From positions 62,001-126,000 of the forward strand of contig LJHW01000017.1 in the NCBI GenBank assembly GCA_001295865.1: a DNA stretch of 64,000 bases, given 5' to 3'. This DNA comes from a beta proteobacterium AAP65. Lineage in GTDB: Bacteria > Pseudomonadota > Gammaproteobacteria > Burkholderiales > Burkholderiaceae_C. The notes under the pieces are model-generated. The model was not told the DNA's origin. It saw only the letters and a list, made by a program, of their open reading frames with translations, and did no database searches. The translations under genes and the position numbers were made by a program. Position 1 is the first letter of the stretch; every line of letters begins with the position of its first letter. This document shows positions 15,891 through 24,487 of the stretch, piece after piece.

Positions 15891-18662
15891 TCAGAAGTTC
15901 ACGCGGCCGCGCAGGCCGTAGCTGCGCGCGTCGTTGACGAAGCGCACGTTCACGCCCGAGCCGACCAGCGCCTTCTGCGACACCTGCTCGTTGGTGGCGT
16001 TGTTGACGAAGAGCTCCACCCGCAGCGGGCCGGTGGTGTAGCCCAGGCCGAGGTTCAGCGTGGCGTAGCCCTTCTGCTTGTCGGGGAAGCCGGCCGAGAG
16101 TGCCGTCTGCGTGCTGTTGTCCAGGCGGCGAACTTCGTCTTCGTTGAACTGCGTGAGGTAGTAGTCCGAGCGGTAGCTCAGCAGGGCCTGCCAGTCGAAG
16201 CGGCCACCGCCCAGCGCGAAGGCTTGCTGCAGGCGCGCCGAAAGGTTCAGCTCAGACGCCAGCGGCAGGCGGTTGCCCGCCAGGTTCACCAGCGGCGTGT
16301 TGCCACCGACGCTGAAGTCCTGCGCACGGGCGTCGGCCACCTGGCCCTTGGTGATCTTGGTGTCCAGCCAGGTGAAGTTGAGGTCCAGCGTGGTGCTGCG
16401 CGCCAGCACGAAGCGGCCTTCCATTTCCACGCCCGCGATGCGCGACTTGCCGATGTTGCGGTTGACCAGCGAGTAGCCGGTGCAAGGCGGCGTGGCCGTC
16501 GGGTCGATGTTGATGCAGGTGAGATCCTGGAAGGCCTGGTCGGTGTAGTCGTACCAGAAGCCGGTGACGTTGAACACGGCGCGGCGGCCGGCCAGCATCA
16601 CCGTCTGGCGCGAGCCGATTTCCAGCACGCTGACCTTCTCGGGCTTGAAGACCTCGGGCACGGGCGTGGTGCGGAAGCTGTCGTTGAAGCCGCCCGACTT
16701 GTGACCGGTGGACAGCTTGGCGTACACGAGGTGGTCACGCGAGAGGTCGTGCTCGAAGCCGATGCGGAAATCGCCGTAACGCGCGGTGCTGCTGCCCACC
16801 TGCTGGTCTGGGATGGTCAGGTTGGCGTAGCTGAAGCCCCCGTTGGTGTTGGACGGGTTGGCACTCGGGCACTGCACGAAGCCGTTGTCGATGTCAGGCC
16901 GCGTGAAGCAGGTGCCGCGCGGGTTGCTGCCATTGGCGATGGCCTGGATCTGGCGCACCAACGTGTCGCGCTGGCCCGGCACGCGGGTGGCGTCGATGAG
17001 GAACTGCGCCTTCTGCGCTTCGGTCACCACCTGGCTGAGGTCGAAGGTGGGGCGGTCGAGCAGCGTCGGCACAAAACCTTCGGTGCCGAAGCGGGTGGCC
17101 ACGCAGCAGGCGAAGTCTTCACCGCCCAGCGTCAGCGCCAGGTTGCCGCCGATGCCGTAGCGGTACTTGCTTTCTTCGGTGTAGCGCAGGCCGGCCAGCA
17201 CGCGCCAGGCCGGGGCCAGCTCGAAGCTGCCGTCGGCAAAGATGGCGCTGCTGCGGCCGTTCACGTCAGGCATGGTGAACTCGGTGCCCGAGTAGCAGCA
17301 GTAGCCACGGTCGGCCAGCGAGAGAAAGCCCACCTGCTGGTCTTCGTTGAAGTGGAAGAGGCCGGCCGTCCATTTCAGCCTGGCGTTCGGGTCGGAGGAG
17401 CTCAGACGCAGTTCGTGGATCTCGCTCTGCGAACGGGTCTGCCACCACTGGTTGCTGTAGTTGTCGTAGTTGATGCCCGCGAGGTCGCGGCCCGGCCAGT
17501 TGATGCTGTCGGTGCCCGAGTTGCGCTGGTAAAAATCGACCTCGCGGTAGCTGCTGGACCACTCGGCGTCGAAGCCGCCCAGGGCCAGGCTGGCCTTGAA
17601 CTGCAGGCCGCCGAGGCGGTTTTCCATGCGGCCTTCGAGGCCGCGGTAGACCACCTGGCGCAGGTCGAGGTCTTCGGCGCGCAGGCCGCTGTTGACCACG
17701 GCGCTGTGGATGTTGGCCGCGGGGTAGCCGGTGCCACGCTCGTTGCCGATGTCGCCCACCGCCGTGAGGCGCAGGCTTTCGGTGGGTTCCCAGGTGCCCG
17801 ACAGGCGCAGCGCCCAGTTTTCTTCGTGGCCGGCAGCGCGCAGGCCGCTGGCGGCCGGGTTCACCGAGACGTTGCGGAAGCCGTGGTCACGCTCTTGGTA
17901 AGAGCCGGCCAGGCGCAGCGCCGCGGTGCTGCCCAGCGGGACGTTGTAGGCGCCCTCGGCGGCGCGGCCGCCGCGGTTGCTGAACTCACCCTGGAAGTAG
18001 CCGCCGCTTTGCCCCAGGCGCGCACGCGAGGTGATGATGTTCAGCGTGCCCGCCATGGCGTTGCGACCGTAAAGCGTGCCTTGCGGGCCCTTGTTCACTT
18101 CCACTCGTTCCAGGTCGTAGAACATCAGGCCCAGGCCGCGCGGGCGCGGGATGTAGATGCCGTTCAGGTGCGGTGCAGCGCCAGGGTCGCCGAGCTCGGT
18201 GTTGTTGGCCGAGCCGACACCGCGGATGAAGATCTCGACGTTGCCTTCCTGGTTCGAGATCGACAGGCCGGGCACGGCTTGCTGCAGCGCCTCGACCTTG
18301 TTGACGCCATCGCGGCGCAGCTGGTCGCCGGAAATGGACTGCACCACGCCCGAGACCTTCTGCTGCTCTTGTTCACGCCGGTTGGCGGTGACGGTGATCT
18401 GCTGCACGCCAGCCGCAGCGGGGGCTGAGGCGGCGGCGGCCGGTGCTGCAGCGGTCTGCGCCTGCGCGGCCGGCAGGCCGAGCAAGGCCCAGGTGCTGAC
18501 GGCGCCCAGCGCACCGAAGGCGCCGAAAACGCCGCGGGCGCGCGCCAGGCCGGCGGCGCGGCGGGCCAGCGTGAGCGCGCGGCGCCACACGCCGGGCGGG
18601 CGCGCCGCGGGCGGCGGTGAGGGGTCGGCCAAGGCCGACGACGGTCGGGGGGTGAACTGCAT
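15891..18662 (-). CDS. TonB-dependent outer-membrane receptor
   Basis: 923 residues. Extended N-region with a hydrophobic signal segment ending AAQAQ, then a Pro/Ala linker. Plug domain from about 90: QITVTANRREQEQQKV (TonB box region), LQQAVPGLSISNQ, FIRGVGSAN, and the carboxyl plug end RVEVNKGPQGTLYGRNAMAG. The remainder is the 22-strand barrel, ending in the outer-membrane signature GRVNF with C-terminal Phe. The ATG at 18662 follows a good Shine-Dalgarno sequence (AAGGAGAC), so the longer frame to 18761 was rejected. Its promoter is overlapped by an operator of the beta-glucoside regulon, so it probably imports oligosaccharides rather than a siderophore. The substrate is inferred from context only. 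Confidence 0.9.
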   Translation of the reverse strand: MQFTPRPSSALADPSPPPAARPPGVWRRALTLARRAAGLARARGVFGAFGALGAVSTWALLGLPAAQAQTAAAPAAAASAPAAAGVQQITVTANRREQEQQKVSGVVQSISGDQLRRDGVNKVEALQQAVPGLSISNQEGNVEIFIRGVGSANNTELGDPGAAPHLNGIYIPRPRGLGLMFYDLERVEVNKGPQGTLYGRNAMAGTLNIITSRARLGQSGGYFQGEFSNRGGRAAEGAYNVPLGSTAALRLAGSYQERDHGFRNVSVNPAASGLRAAGHEENWALRLSGTWEPTESLRLTAVGDIGNERGTGYPAANIHSAVVNSGLRAEDLDLRQVVYRGLEGRMENRLGGLQFKASLALGGFDAEWSSSYREVDFYQRNSGTDSINWPGRDLAGINYDNYSNQWWQTRSQSEIHELRLSSSDPNARLKWTAGLFHFNEDQQVGFLSLADRGYCCYSGTEFTMPDVNGRSSAIFADGSFELAPAWRVLAGLRYTEESKYRYGIGGNLALTLGGEDFACCVATRFGTEGFVPTLLDRPTFDLSQVVTEAQKAQFLIDATRVPGQRDTLVRQIQAIANGSNPRGTCFTRPDIDNGFVQCPSANPSNTNGGFSYANLTIPDQQVGSSTARYGDFRIGFEHDLSRDHLVYAKLSTGHKSGGFNDSFRTTPVPEVFKPEKVSVLEIGSRQTVMLAGRRAVFNVTGFWYDYTDQAFQDLTCINIDPTATPPCTGYSLVNRNIGKSRIAGVEMEGRFVLARSTTLDLNFTWLDTKITKGQVADARAQDFSVGGNTPLVNLAGNRLPLASELNLSARLQQAFALGGGRFDWQALLSYRSDYYLTQFNEDEVRRLDNSTQTALSAGFPDKQKGYATLNLGLGYTTGPLRVELFVNNATNEQVSQKALVGSGVNVRFVNDARSYGLRGRVNF

Positions 18663-18754
18663 GTCGGGGTCTCCTTCGCCAGTCGTCAGGGCCCGGTGGC
18701 GGGCAGCGCTGGCATCGTTGTGGGGCTTGCGCGGTGTCGCGCGGCTTTCAGGGC

Positions 18755-18783
18755 ATTGCATCCAAGCATGAAATCGTTGTCAA
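18755..18783 (-). promoter_or_regulatory. sigma70 promoter of the TonB receptor gene
   Basis: On the minus strand TTGACA (18783-18778), a 17-base spacer and TGCAAT (18760-18755) form a strong promoter with a perfect -35 and optimal spacing. The LacI-type operator overlaps the -35 box and the start of the spacer, the classical arrangement for repression. It lies 93 bases upstream of the ATG. The rest of the 190-base gap to the GH5 gene shows nothing further. Confidence 0.72.
18769..18782. promoter_or_regulatory. LacI-type operator at the TonB receptor promoter
   Basis: TGAAATCGTTGTCA, a member of the six-site family in this window, overlapping the -35 box and spacer of the TonB receptor promoter. 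Repression by the regulator encoded at 26132-27172 is inferred. Confidence 0.7.
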
Positions 18784-18852
18784 GCGGGGCCTCCTGGGTG
18801 GTTGGGGTCGGGTGGCGGATGGGGGCGGTGCCAGGGCCGCTCGCACGGGCCT

Positions 18853-20034
18853 TCAGCGTCCATAGAGCGCCTCGAAAAGGTCGGGGCGCATGCGCTGCGC
18901 CATCGGGTCGTAGACACCGAAGCCCGAGGCCAGCTCCCAGTACATCCAGGGCATCTGGCGGGCTTCCATCGCGTTGCGCATGAAACGCAGGTAGCTCACA
19001 CGGCCGGCCAGCGGGGCCTTGCTGTAGGCGCCGAATTCACCCACCAGCATCGGGCGCTGGCGGCGCTGCGCATCGGCGGCGGCCAGGTCGAGCAGGCGCA
19101 GCATCAGGGCCTGCTGTTCCGTGCTGCAGCAGTTCGCGCCCAGCGGCTTCACCGGCTGCACCCACGCGGCGCCCTGGTGCGTGAACTCAAAGGGCTCGTA
19201 GTGGTGCACCGTGAGCGCCACGAACCGGTCGGGCGGCAGCACGAGGCGGGGCAGCGCGTTGGCGCTGTTCCACTCGGTCGGGCCCACCACCACCACGCGC
19301 TCGGGGTTGCGCTGGCGGATCACGCGCAGGGCGCGCGACAGCAGGTCGTTCCACAGCGGCTCCAGGCGGCCATGGGGCTCGTTGTAGACCTCGAACATCA
19401 GCGCCGGGCCGCGGTTCGCAAAACGCTCGGCGATCTGCTGCCACATCGCCAGGAAACGCAGGTCCACCACCGCGGGGTCGACGGCGAATTCGCCGGGGTC
19501 CAGCGGGTCGCCGTCGAACTGGCGGTAGTGGTGGATGTTCAGCAGCACGCTGGCGCCGCGCGCGAGCAGGCGGTCGACGGTTTGTTCGACGCGCGCAAAA
19601 AACGCGGGGTCGATGCGGGCCGCGGCATCGGCACTGGCGTGGTTGCTCCAGCGCACCGGCAGGCGCACGCTGCGCGTGAAACCGCCCTCGCCCACCAGCT
19701 TGATGTAGGCCTCGTCGGCCTTCAGGCCCCAGGCACCTTCGGTGGGCGCGTCGAAGATGTTGCCGAAGTTGATGCCGCGGCCCAGGCCCAGCACCTGCTG
19801 GAAAACCGCGGGCGCCGCGCCGCTGCCGGGGCCGGTGTCAGGGCCGGCGGGCAGGGGCGGGTAGGCGGCCAGGTCGGGCCGGCCGGCCGGGGCTGGGGCT
19901 GGCGCAGGGGCAGCAGACGGCTGCGCGCCCGGGCCCGCGGCGCAGCCCGCCAGCAGCAGTGGCAGCGCGGCCAGGCAGGCGCGGCGTGCGGGCAGAAAGT
20001 CGGCCTCGGCGGCCGGGGGGATGGGGCGGCTCAT
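18853..20034 (-). CDS. GH5 family glycanase, predicted lipoprotein
   Basis: 393 residues. The N-terminus has RRACLAALPLLLAGCA, a lipobox, so the enzyme is probably anchored to an outer membrane leaflet. A Pro/Ala linker is followed by a TIM-barrel with the GH5 landmarks: GRGINFGNIFDA, RLPVRWSNHA, the acid/base Glu in FEVYNEPHGRLE and the nucleophile Glu in MLVGEFGAYSKA. This family includes endo-beta-1,4-glucanases; mannanase or other beta-glycanase activity cannot be excluded. ATG at 20034, with its GAGGTG ribosome site overlapping the stop of the upstream ATPase gene. It is the last gene of the importer operon, which supports attack on extracellular beta-glucans to supply substrates for it. 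Confidence 0.88.
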   Translation of the reverse strand: MSRPIPPAAEADFLPARRACLAALPLLLAGCAAGPGAQPSAAPAPAPAPAGRPDLAAYPPLPAGPDTGPGSGAAPAVFQQVLGLGRGINFGNIFDAPTEGAWGLKADEAYIKLVGEGGFTRSVRLPVRWSNHASADAAARIDPAFFARVEQTVDRLLARGASVLLNIHHYRQFDGDPLDPGEFAVDPAVVDLRFLAMWQQIAERFANRGPALMFEVYNEPHGRLEPLWNDLLSRALRVIRQRNPERVVVVGPTEWNSANALPRLVLPPDRFVALTVHHYEPFEFTHQGAAWVQPVKPLGANCCSTEQQALMLRLLDLAAADAQRRQRPMLVGEFGAYSKAPLAGRVSYLRFMRNAMEARQMPWMYWELASGFGVYDPMAQRMRPDLFEALYGR

Positions 20035-20041
20035 CGGCACC

Positions 20042-21115
20042 TCAATGCAAGGCCGGGCGCGGCAAGGCGCGGCCGGCGGGGTTGAAGACATGCACCTGCC
20101 CGGCCACCGGCGCCAGCCGCAGCACGCTGCCGGTGGCGGGCACGGGCTGGTCGGGCGGCAGGCGCAGCGCCACCGGGCAGCCCGAGCCGTGCAGCGAGGT
20201 GTGCACGAAGAGGGCATCACCCAGGTGTTCGACGAAGGCCACCTGGGCTTGCAGGCCGGCGCCATCTCGCCCGGTGTGCGGGTCGGCGGGCTGCAGGTGC
20301 TCGGGGCGCACGCCCAGCGTGTCGTCCGGCGCATGCGCCGGGCCGGGCGGCACACCGCCGGCCGCAGCGGCAGCCCAGTCGGCCGCGGCGATGAAGTTCA
20401 TGCGCGGCGAGCCGAGAAAACCCGCCACAAAGCGGTTGGCCGGTTCGCGGAACAGCGTCAGCGGCGTGCCCACCTGCTCCACGCGGCCGGCGTTGAAGAG
20501 CGCGATGCGCTGGCCCAGCGTCATCGCCTCCACCTGGTCGTGCGTGACGTAGACCATGGTCGTGCCCAACTCACGGTGCAGGCGCGCGAGTTCGCTGCGC
20601 ATCTGCACGCGCAGCGCGGCATCGAGGTTGCTCAGCGGCTCGTCGAAGAGAAACACGCGCGGCCGCCGCACGATGGCGCGGCCGATGGCCACACGCTGGC
20701 GCTGGCCGCCCGAGAGTTCACGCGGCTTGCGCTGCAGCAGCGGCGTGATCTGCAGCGTTTCGGCCACCGCGCCCACGGCGGCGCGCACCTGGGCCGCGGT
20801 CTGGCCGGCCATGCGCAGGCCGAAGCCCATGTTCTCGGCCACCGTCATGTGCGGGTAGAGCGCGTAGCTCTGGAAGACCATGGCCACACCGCGCTGCGCC
20901 GGCGGCAGGTGGCCCACGGGCGTGCCGCCGACGCTGATGTCGCCGCCGTCCAGCGTTTCCAGCCCGGCCACCAGGCGCAGCAGCGTCGATTTGCCGCAGC
21001 CCGAAGGCCCGACGAAGACCATGAACTCGCCGCTGTGCACGTCCAGATCCAGCGCCTGCAGCACGGGCACGCCGGCGTAGGCCTTGTGCAGGCCGCGCAT
21101 CAGCAGCTCAGCCAC
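20042..21115 (-). CDS. sugar ABC transporter ATPase (MalK/UgpC type)
   Basis: 357 residues. Walker A FVGPSGCGKST, Q-loop VFQSYALYP, signature LSGGQRQRVAIGRAI, Walker B VFLFDEPLSNLD and switch His in YVTHDQVEAM, followed by the C-terminal regulatory OB-fold extension (about 240-357) typical of carbohydrate CUT1 ATPases. It energises uptake by the two permeases encoded upstream. The ATG overlaps the 3' end of the beta-glucosidase gene by 8 bases, indicating translational coupling. The MalK-like C-terminal domain may also serve EIIA-type inducer exclusion, but nothing here shows that. Confidence 0.93.
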   Translation of the reverse strand: MAELLMRGLHKAYAGVPVLQALDLDVHSGEFMVFVGPSGCGKSTLLRLVAGLETLDGGDISVGGTPVGHLPPAQRGVAMVFQSYALYPHMTVAENMGFGLRMAGQTAAQVRAAVGAVAETLQITPLLQRKPRELSGGQRQRVAIGRAIVRRPRVFLFDEPLSNLDAALRVQMRSELARLHRELGTTMVYVTHDQVEAMTLGQRIALFNAGRVEQVGTPLTLFREPANRFVAGFLGSPRMNFIAAADWAAAAAGGVPPGPAHAPDDTLGVRPEHLQPADPHTGRDGAGLQAQVAFVEHLGDALFVHTSLHGSGCPVALRLPPDQPVPATGSVLRLAPVAGQVHVFNPAGRALPRPALH

Positions 21116-22532
21116 GGGCGGCCTCCAGGGGCGCTGCAGCGCCGGCCCGCTGGCGCAGCGCCGCGATGGTGTTGCGGTACCAGTGCGCGCTGTCTTTCAG
21201 CGTGCGCTGCTGGGTGGCGTAGTCCACGTGCACGATGCCGAAACGTTTGGCGTAACCCGAGTCCCACTCGTAGTTGTCCATCAGGCTCCAGTAGAAGTAG
21301 CCGCGCAGGTCCACCCCTTCGGCGCGCGCCGCGGCCAGGGCCTGCAGGTGAGAACGCAGGTAGTCGATGCGGCGTGGGTCGTGCACGGCGCCGGCTTGCA
21401 GCACATCGGCCTCGGCCATGCCGTTTTCGGTGATGTAAACCGGCGGCAGCGTGTAGTGGCGGTGGTTGTGCAGCAGCAGTTCGCGCAGGCCGTCGGGGTA
21501 GATCTCCCAGCCCATGTCGTTGACGCCCTGCAGCCGCGGCGCCGGCACCGGCGGCTGCGCGGTGCTGCACCAGTTGCGCGTGTAGTAGTTGATGCCCAAC
21601 CAGTCCAGCGGCTGCTGGATGCAGGCCATGTCGCCGGTGGCCACGTGCAGCGGCGCGCGCTGCTCGCCGGCGTCTTCGGGGTAACGGCCGTGGAAGATGG
21701 GGTCCATGAACCACGAGACAAAACCGCGGTGGTTGGCCGCGGCGGCGGCCCGGTCGGCCTCGCTGTTGCTGGCGGCGTGCGCCGGTGCCTGGTTCAGCAC
21801 GATGCCCAGCGGCACACGCGCGCCGTCGGCACGCAGCGCCTGCAGCGCCAGCCCGTGCGAGAGCAGCAGGTGGTGCGCCACTTGGGTGGCCAGCACCATG
21901 CTGCGCTCGCCGGGCGCGAACTTGCCCTGCTGGTGGCCGAGGAAGGCCGTGCACCAGGGTTCGTTGTGCGTGGCCAGGCTGGCCAGGCGGTCGCCGAGCA
22001 CGCGGCCCATCTTCTCGGCGTAACGCGCGAAGTGGTGCGCGGTGTCGCGCACCGCCCAGCCACCCTCGTCTTGCAGCGCCTGCGGCAGGTCCCAGTGGTA
22101 GAGCGTGGCGTGGGGCTGCAGGCCGCGTTCGAGCAGGCGGTCGACGAGGCGGTCGTAGAACGCAATGCCCTCGGTGTTCCAAGCGCCCCGCCCCAGCGGC
22201 TGCACACGCGGCCAGGCGATGGAGAAGCGGTAGGCGTCCACGCCCAGGTCGGCGATGAGATCGACGTCTTCGCGCCAGCGGTGGTAGTGGTCGCAGGCGA
22301 CATCGCCGGTGTCGCCGTTCACGGTTTTGCCGGGGGTGTGCGAGAAGGTGTCCCAGATCGACGGGCCGCGGCCGCCCTCGCGCGCGCCGCCTTCGATCTG
22401 GTAAGCGGCGGTGGCCACACCGAAGCTGAAGCCGGCGGCGCCGGCGCGCCCTGGCCCGGGCGGCTGCGCCAGCGCCGCCAGCGTGGCCAGCTCTTCTGGG
22501 GTGGCGCTCGGTGTGCTAGAAATCGTTTTCAT
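21108..22532 (-). CDS. GH1 family beta-glucosidase, importer operon
   Basis: 474 residues, cytoplasmic. GH1 signatures are FSFGVATAAYQIEGG near the N-terminus, acid/base Glu in LATHNEPWCTAF and nucleophile Glu in VYITENGMAEADV, then WSLMDNYEWDSGYAKRFGI. It is predicted to hydrolyse the imported cellobiose or beta-glucosides to glucose. ATG at 22532 was preferred to the in-frame TTG at 22550. A LacI-type operator covers the first five codons. It lies 99 bases downstream of the permease gene and overlaps the ATPase gene. A weak hairpin (CAGCCC/GGGCTG, 22572-22587) in that gap might lower readthrough from the permease genes. Confidence 0.92.
   Translation of the reverse strand: MKTISSTPSATPEELATLAALAQPPGPGRAGAAGFSFGVATAAYQIEGGAREGGRGPSIWDTFSHTPGKTVNGDTGDVACDHYHRWREDVDLIADLGVDAYRFSIAWPRVQPLGRGAWNTEGIAFYDRLVDRLLERGLQPHATLYHWDLPQALQDEGGWAVRDTAHHFARYAEKMGRVLGDRLASLATHNEPWCTAFLGHQQGKFAPGERSMVLATQVAHHLLLSHGLALQALRADGARVPLGIVLNQAPAHAASNSEADRAAAAANHRGFVSWFMDPIFHGRYPEDAGEQRAPLHVATGDMACIQQPLDWLGINYYTRNWCSTAQPPVPAPRLQGVNDMGWEIYPDGLRELLLHNHRHYTLPPVYITENGMAEADVLQAGAVHDPRRIDYLRSHLQALAAARAEGVDLRGYFYWSLMDNYEWDSGYAKRFGIVHVDYATQQRTLKDSAHWYRNTIAALRQRAGAAAPLEAARG
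22518..22531. promoter_or_regulatory. LacI-type operator inside the beta-glucosidase start
   Basis: AGAAATCGTTTTCA on the plus strand; on the minus strand it forms codons 1-5 of the GH1 gene (it begins within the ATG). It differs from the ideal repeat TGAAAACGTTTTCA at two positions. The position suggests an internal operon promoter or a roadblock to transcription from upstream. Confidence 0.55.
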
Positions 22533-22631
22533 GATTCGCAAGGCCTGCAACAGGCATCAGGGGTTCGGAAACAGCCCGGCAGGGCTGATGGACCTTATCA
22601 AGGCCATGGGGCCGCGGAGCCGTGGTGCACT

Positions 22632-23513
22632 TCACTTCACGGCCCCGGCACTCAGGCCTTCGATGAGGCGGCGCGAGGCCAGCATGAACATCACCATCAG
22701 GGGCAGCACGGCCAGGGCCGCACCAGCGCACAAGGCGCCCCACGACACCTGCCCCGTGGATTGCAAAGAACGCAGCGCCAGCGGCAATGTGAAACGTTCG
22801 GGCTCGGAGATCACGACCAGCGGCCCGACGAAGTTGTTCCAGGCGCCGATGAAGGTGATGAGGCCCAGCGTGCCCAGCGCCGGCACCACCAGCGGCAGCA
22901 CGATGCGCCAGAAGATGCCGAACTCGCTGCAGCCGTCCAGCCGCGCGGCATCGACCAGTTCGCGCGGCACAGCGGCGCGGATGTACTGGCGCATCATGAA
23001 CACGCCCACCGCGCCGCAGGCCGCGGGCACGATGAGCGCGCGGTGCTCGTTCATCCAGCCCAGCCAGCTCATCATCATCACCGTGGGCACCATGCCCAGG
23101 AAGGCTGGCAGCAGCATGGTCGCCAGCACGGCGTTGAAAAGCCGCTCGCGCCCCGGAAAGTCCATCAGCGCAAACGCATGGCCCGCCAGCGCGCAGAAAA
23201 AGAGGTTCAGCGCCGTGATGGCCAAGGCCACGTAGAGGCTGTAGCCCAGGTTCTGCCACAGCGCCGGCAGCTTGGTGAGCAGGGTGCGCAGGTTGTCACC
23301 CAGGGCGTCGCCAAACCACAGCGGCGGCGGCAGCGAGAGGATGGCGCTGTCGGTGTGCGTGGCGAACACGAACATCAGGTAGAACGGCGCCACCATCAGC
23401 AACGCGCCGGCCAGCACCAGCACCAGGGCCACGGCGGCCGCCGGGTTGGGCAGGCGGCGCGCCACGCCGGGGCGGGCCGGCAGTGCGGGGCGGGCTTCTT
23501 GCAGGGCCTTCAT
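22632..23513 (-). CDS. sugar ABC transporter permease (MalG type)
   Basis: 293 residues with six predicted membrane helices (first at about 27-48, AAAVALVLVLAGALLMVAPF). The EAA loop that docks on the ATPase is present as ELVDAARLDGCSEFGIFWRIVLP. It is the second of two CUT1 permeases: MalF-type and MalG-type subunits form the heterodimeric channel in the inner membrane. The ATG overlaps the stop of the MalF-type gene by four bases (23510-23513). An in-frame hydrophobic profile throughout and no frameshift indicate an intact gene. Confidence 0.92.
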   Translation of the reverse strand: MKALQEARPALPARPGVARRLPNPAAAVALVLVLAGALLMVAPFYLMFVFATHTDSAILSLPPPLWFGDALGDNLRTLLTKLPALWQNLGYSLYVALAITALNLFFCALAGHAFALMDFPGRERLFNAVLATMLLPAFLGMVPTVMMMSWLGWMNEHRALIVPAACGAVGVFMMRQYIRAAVPRELVDAARLDGCSEFGIFWRIVLPLVVPALGTLGLITFIGAWNNFVGPLVVISEPERFTLPLALRSLQSTGQVSWGALCAGAALAVLPLMVMFMLASRRLIEGLSAGAVK

Positions 23514-24478
23514 GTCTCGCGCCCCAGCAGGCGGCGGTTGAGCCAGGTGCCGCCGGCCACCAGCAAAAACAGCAGCCAGGCGATGGCCGAGGCGGTGCCG
23601 AAATCACCCTCGCTGAAGGCCACGGCGTAGAGGTGCATGGCCGCGGTCTTGCCGGCCTGGTCGGTGCCGCCGGTGCCGCTGGTGAGGATGAAGGGCTCTT
23701 CGAAAAGCTGCAGGTTGCCGATGATGGTGAGCGTGACAGCGAAGAAGATCATCGGCCGCAGCATGGGCAGCACGATGTGCACGAAACGCCGCACCGGGCC
23801 GGCGCCGTCCATCGCGGCGGCTTCCAGCAGGTCTTTCGGGATGGTCTGCATGGCCGAGAGGTAGAGCACCACGTTCCAGCCGACATAACGCCAGAAGACC
23901 ACGGCGCTGATCATCGTGGGCAGGTGCTCGGGCCGCGTCCAATCCACCGGCGTGGCCGGGAACAACGCGCCCAGCACCGGCACCGTGTGCAGCGCGCCCA
24001 GGGCCTGGTTCACGACCCCGAACTCGCGCGAGAACAGCGCGCCGAACACCAGCGTGATGGCCACCGTGCTGGTGATGAAGGGCAGGAAATACAGGCCCAG
24101 CACCGCGTTGCGCCAGCGCCCCAGCTGCGTGTGCAGAAACCAGGCCAGCGGCAGCGCCACCAGGTGCTGCGGCACGCCCGAGAGCAGCGCGATCCAGACC
24201 GTGTTCCCCATCGAGCGCTGGAACCAGTCGTCGTTGAAGAGGGTGTGGGTGTAGTTCTCCAGCCCCACCCACTGCATGGCGGCCAGGCCGGCGGCCGGGT
24301 CCCAGGTGTGCAGCGACATCCACACCGAAAACAGCAGCGGAAACAGGCCGAACACCCCGAAGAGGATGAAAAACGGGCTGATGAAAAGGTAGGGCAACCA
24401 GCGCCGGCTGTCGCCGAAACGGCGCCGTGCCGGGGCGGCTGCGGGTGGGTTTGAATTGCTGGGCATGGGGCTGGGCAT
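23510..24478 (-). CDS. sugar ABC transporter permease (MalF type)
   Basis: 322 residues. A short basic N-terminus (PARRRFGDSRRW) precedes the first membrane helix at about 28-52 (LPYLFISPFFILFGVFGLFP). The EAA loop is DLLEAAAMDGAGPVRRFVHIVLPM. It lacks the large periplasmic insertion of E. coli MalF, as is usual for CUT1 systems for other sugars. It sits 9 bases downstream of the binding-protein gene and overlaps the MalG-type gene. It should form the translocation pore together with the next permease. Confidence 0.92.
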   Translation of the reverse strand: MPSPMPSNSNPPAAAPARRRFGDSRRWLPYLFISPFFILFGVFGLFPLLFSVWMSLHTWDPAAGLAAMQWVGLENYTHTLFNDDWFQRSMGNTVWIALLSGVPQHLVALPLAWFLHTQLGRWRNAVLGLYFLPFITSTVAITLVFGALFSREFGVVNQALGALHTVPVLGALFPATPVDWTRPEHLPTMISAVVFWRYVGWNVVLYLSAMQTIPKDLLEAAAMDGAGPVRRFVHIVLPMLRPMIFFAVTLTIIGNLQLFEEPFILTSGTGGTDQAGKTAAMHLYAVAFSEGDFGTASAIAWLLFLLVAGGTWLNRRLLGRET

Positions 24479-24487
24479 CGTCGGCTG

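Noticed and set aside
22572..22587. hairpin CAGCCC/GGGCTG between the MalG-type and GH1 genes, as a terminator
   Set aside because: Only a 6-bp stem and a weak T-run (TTTCC) on the transcribed strand, inside an operon. Mentioned in the gene entry but not called.
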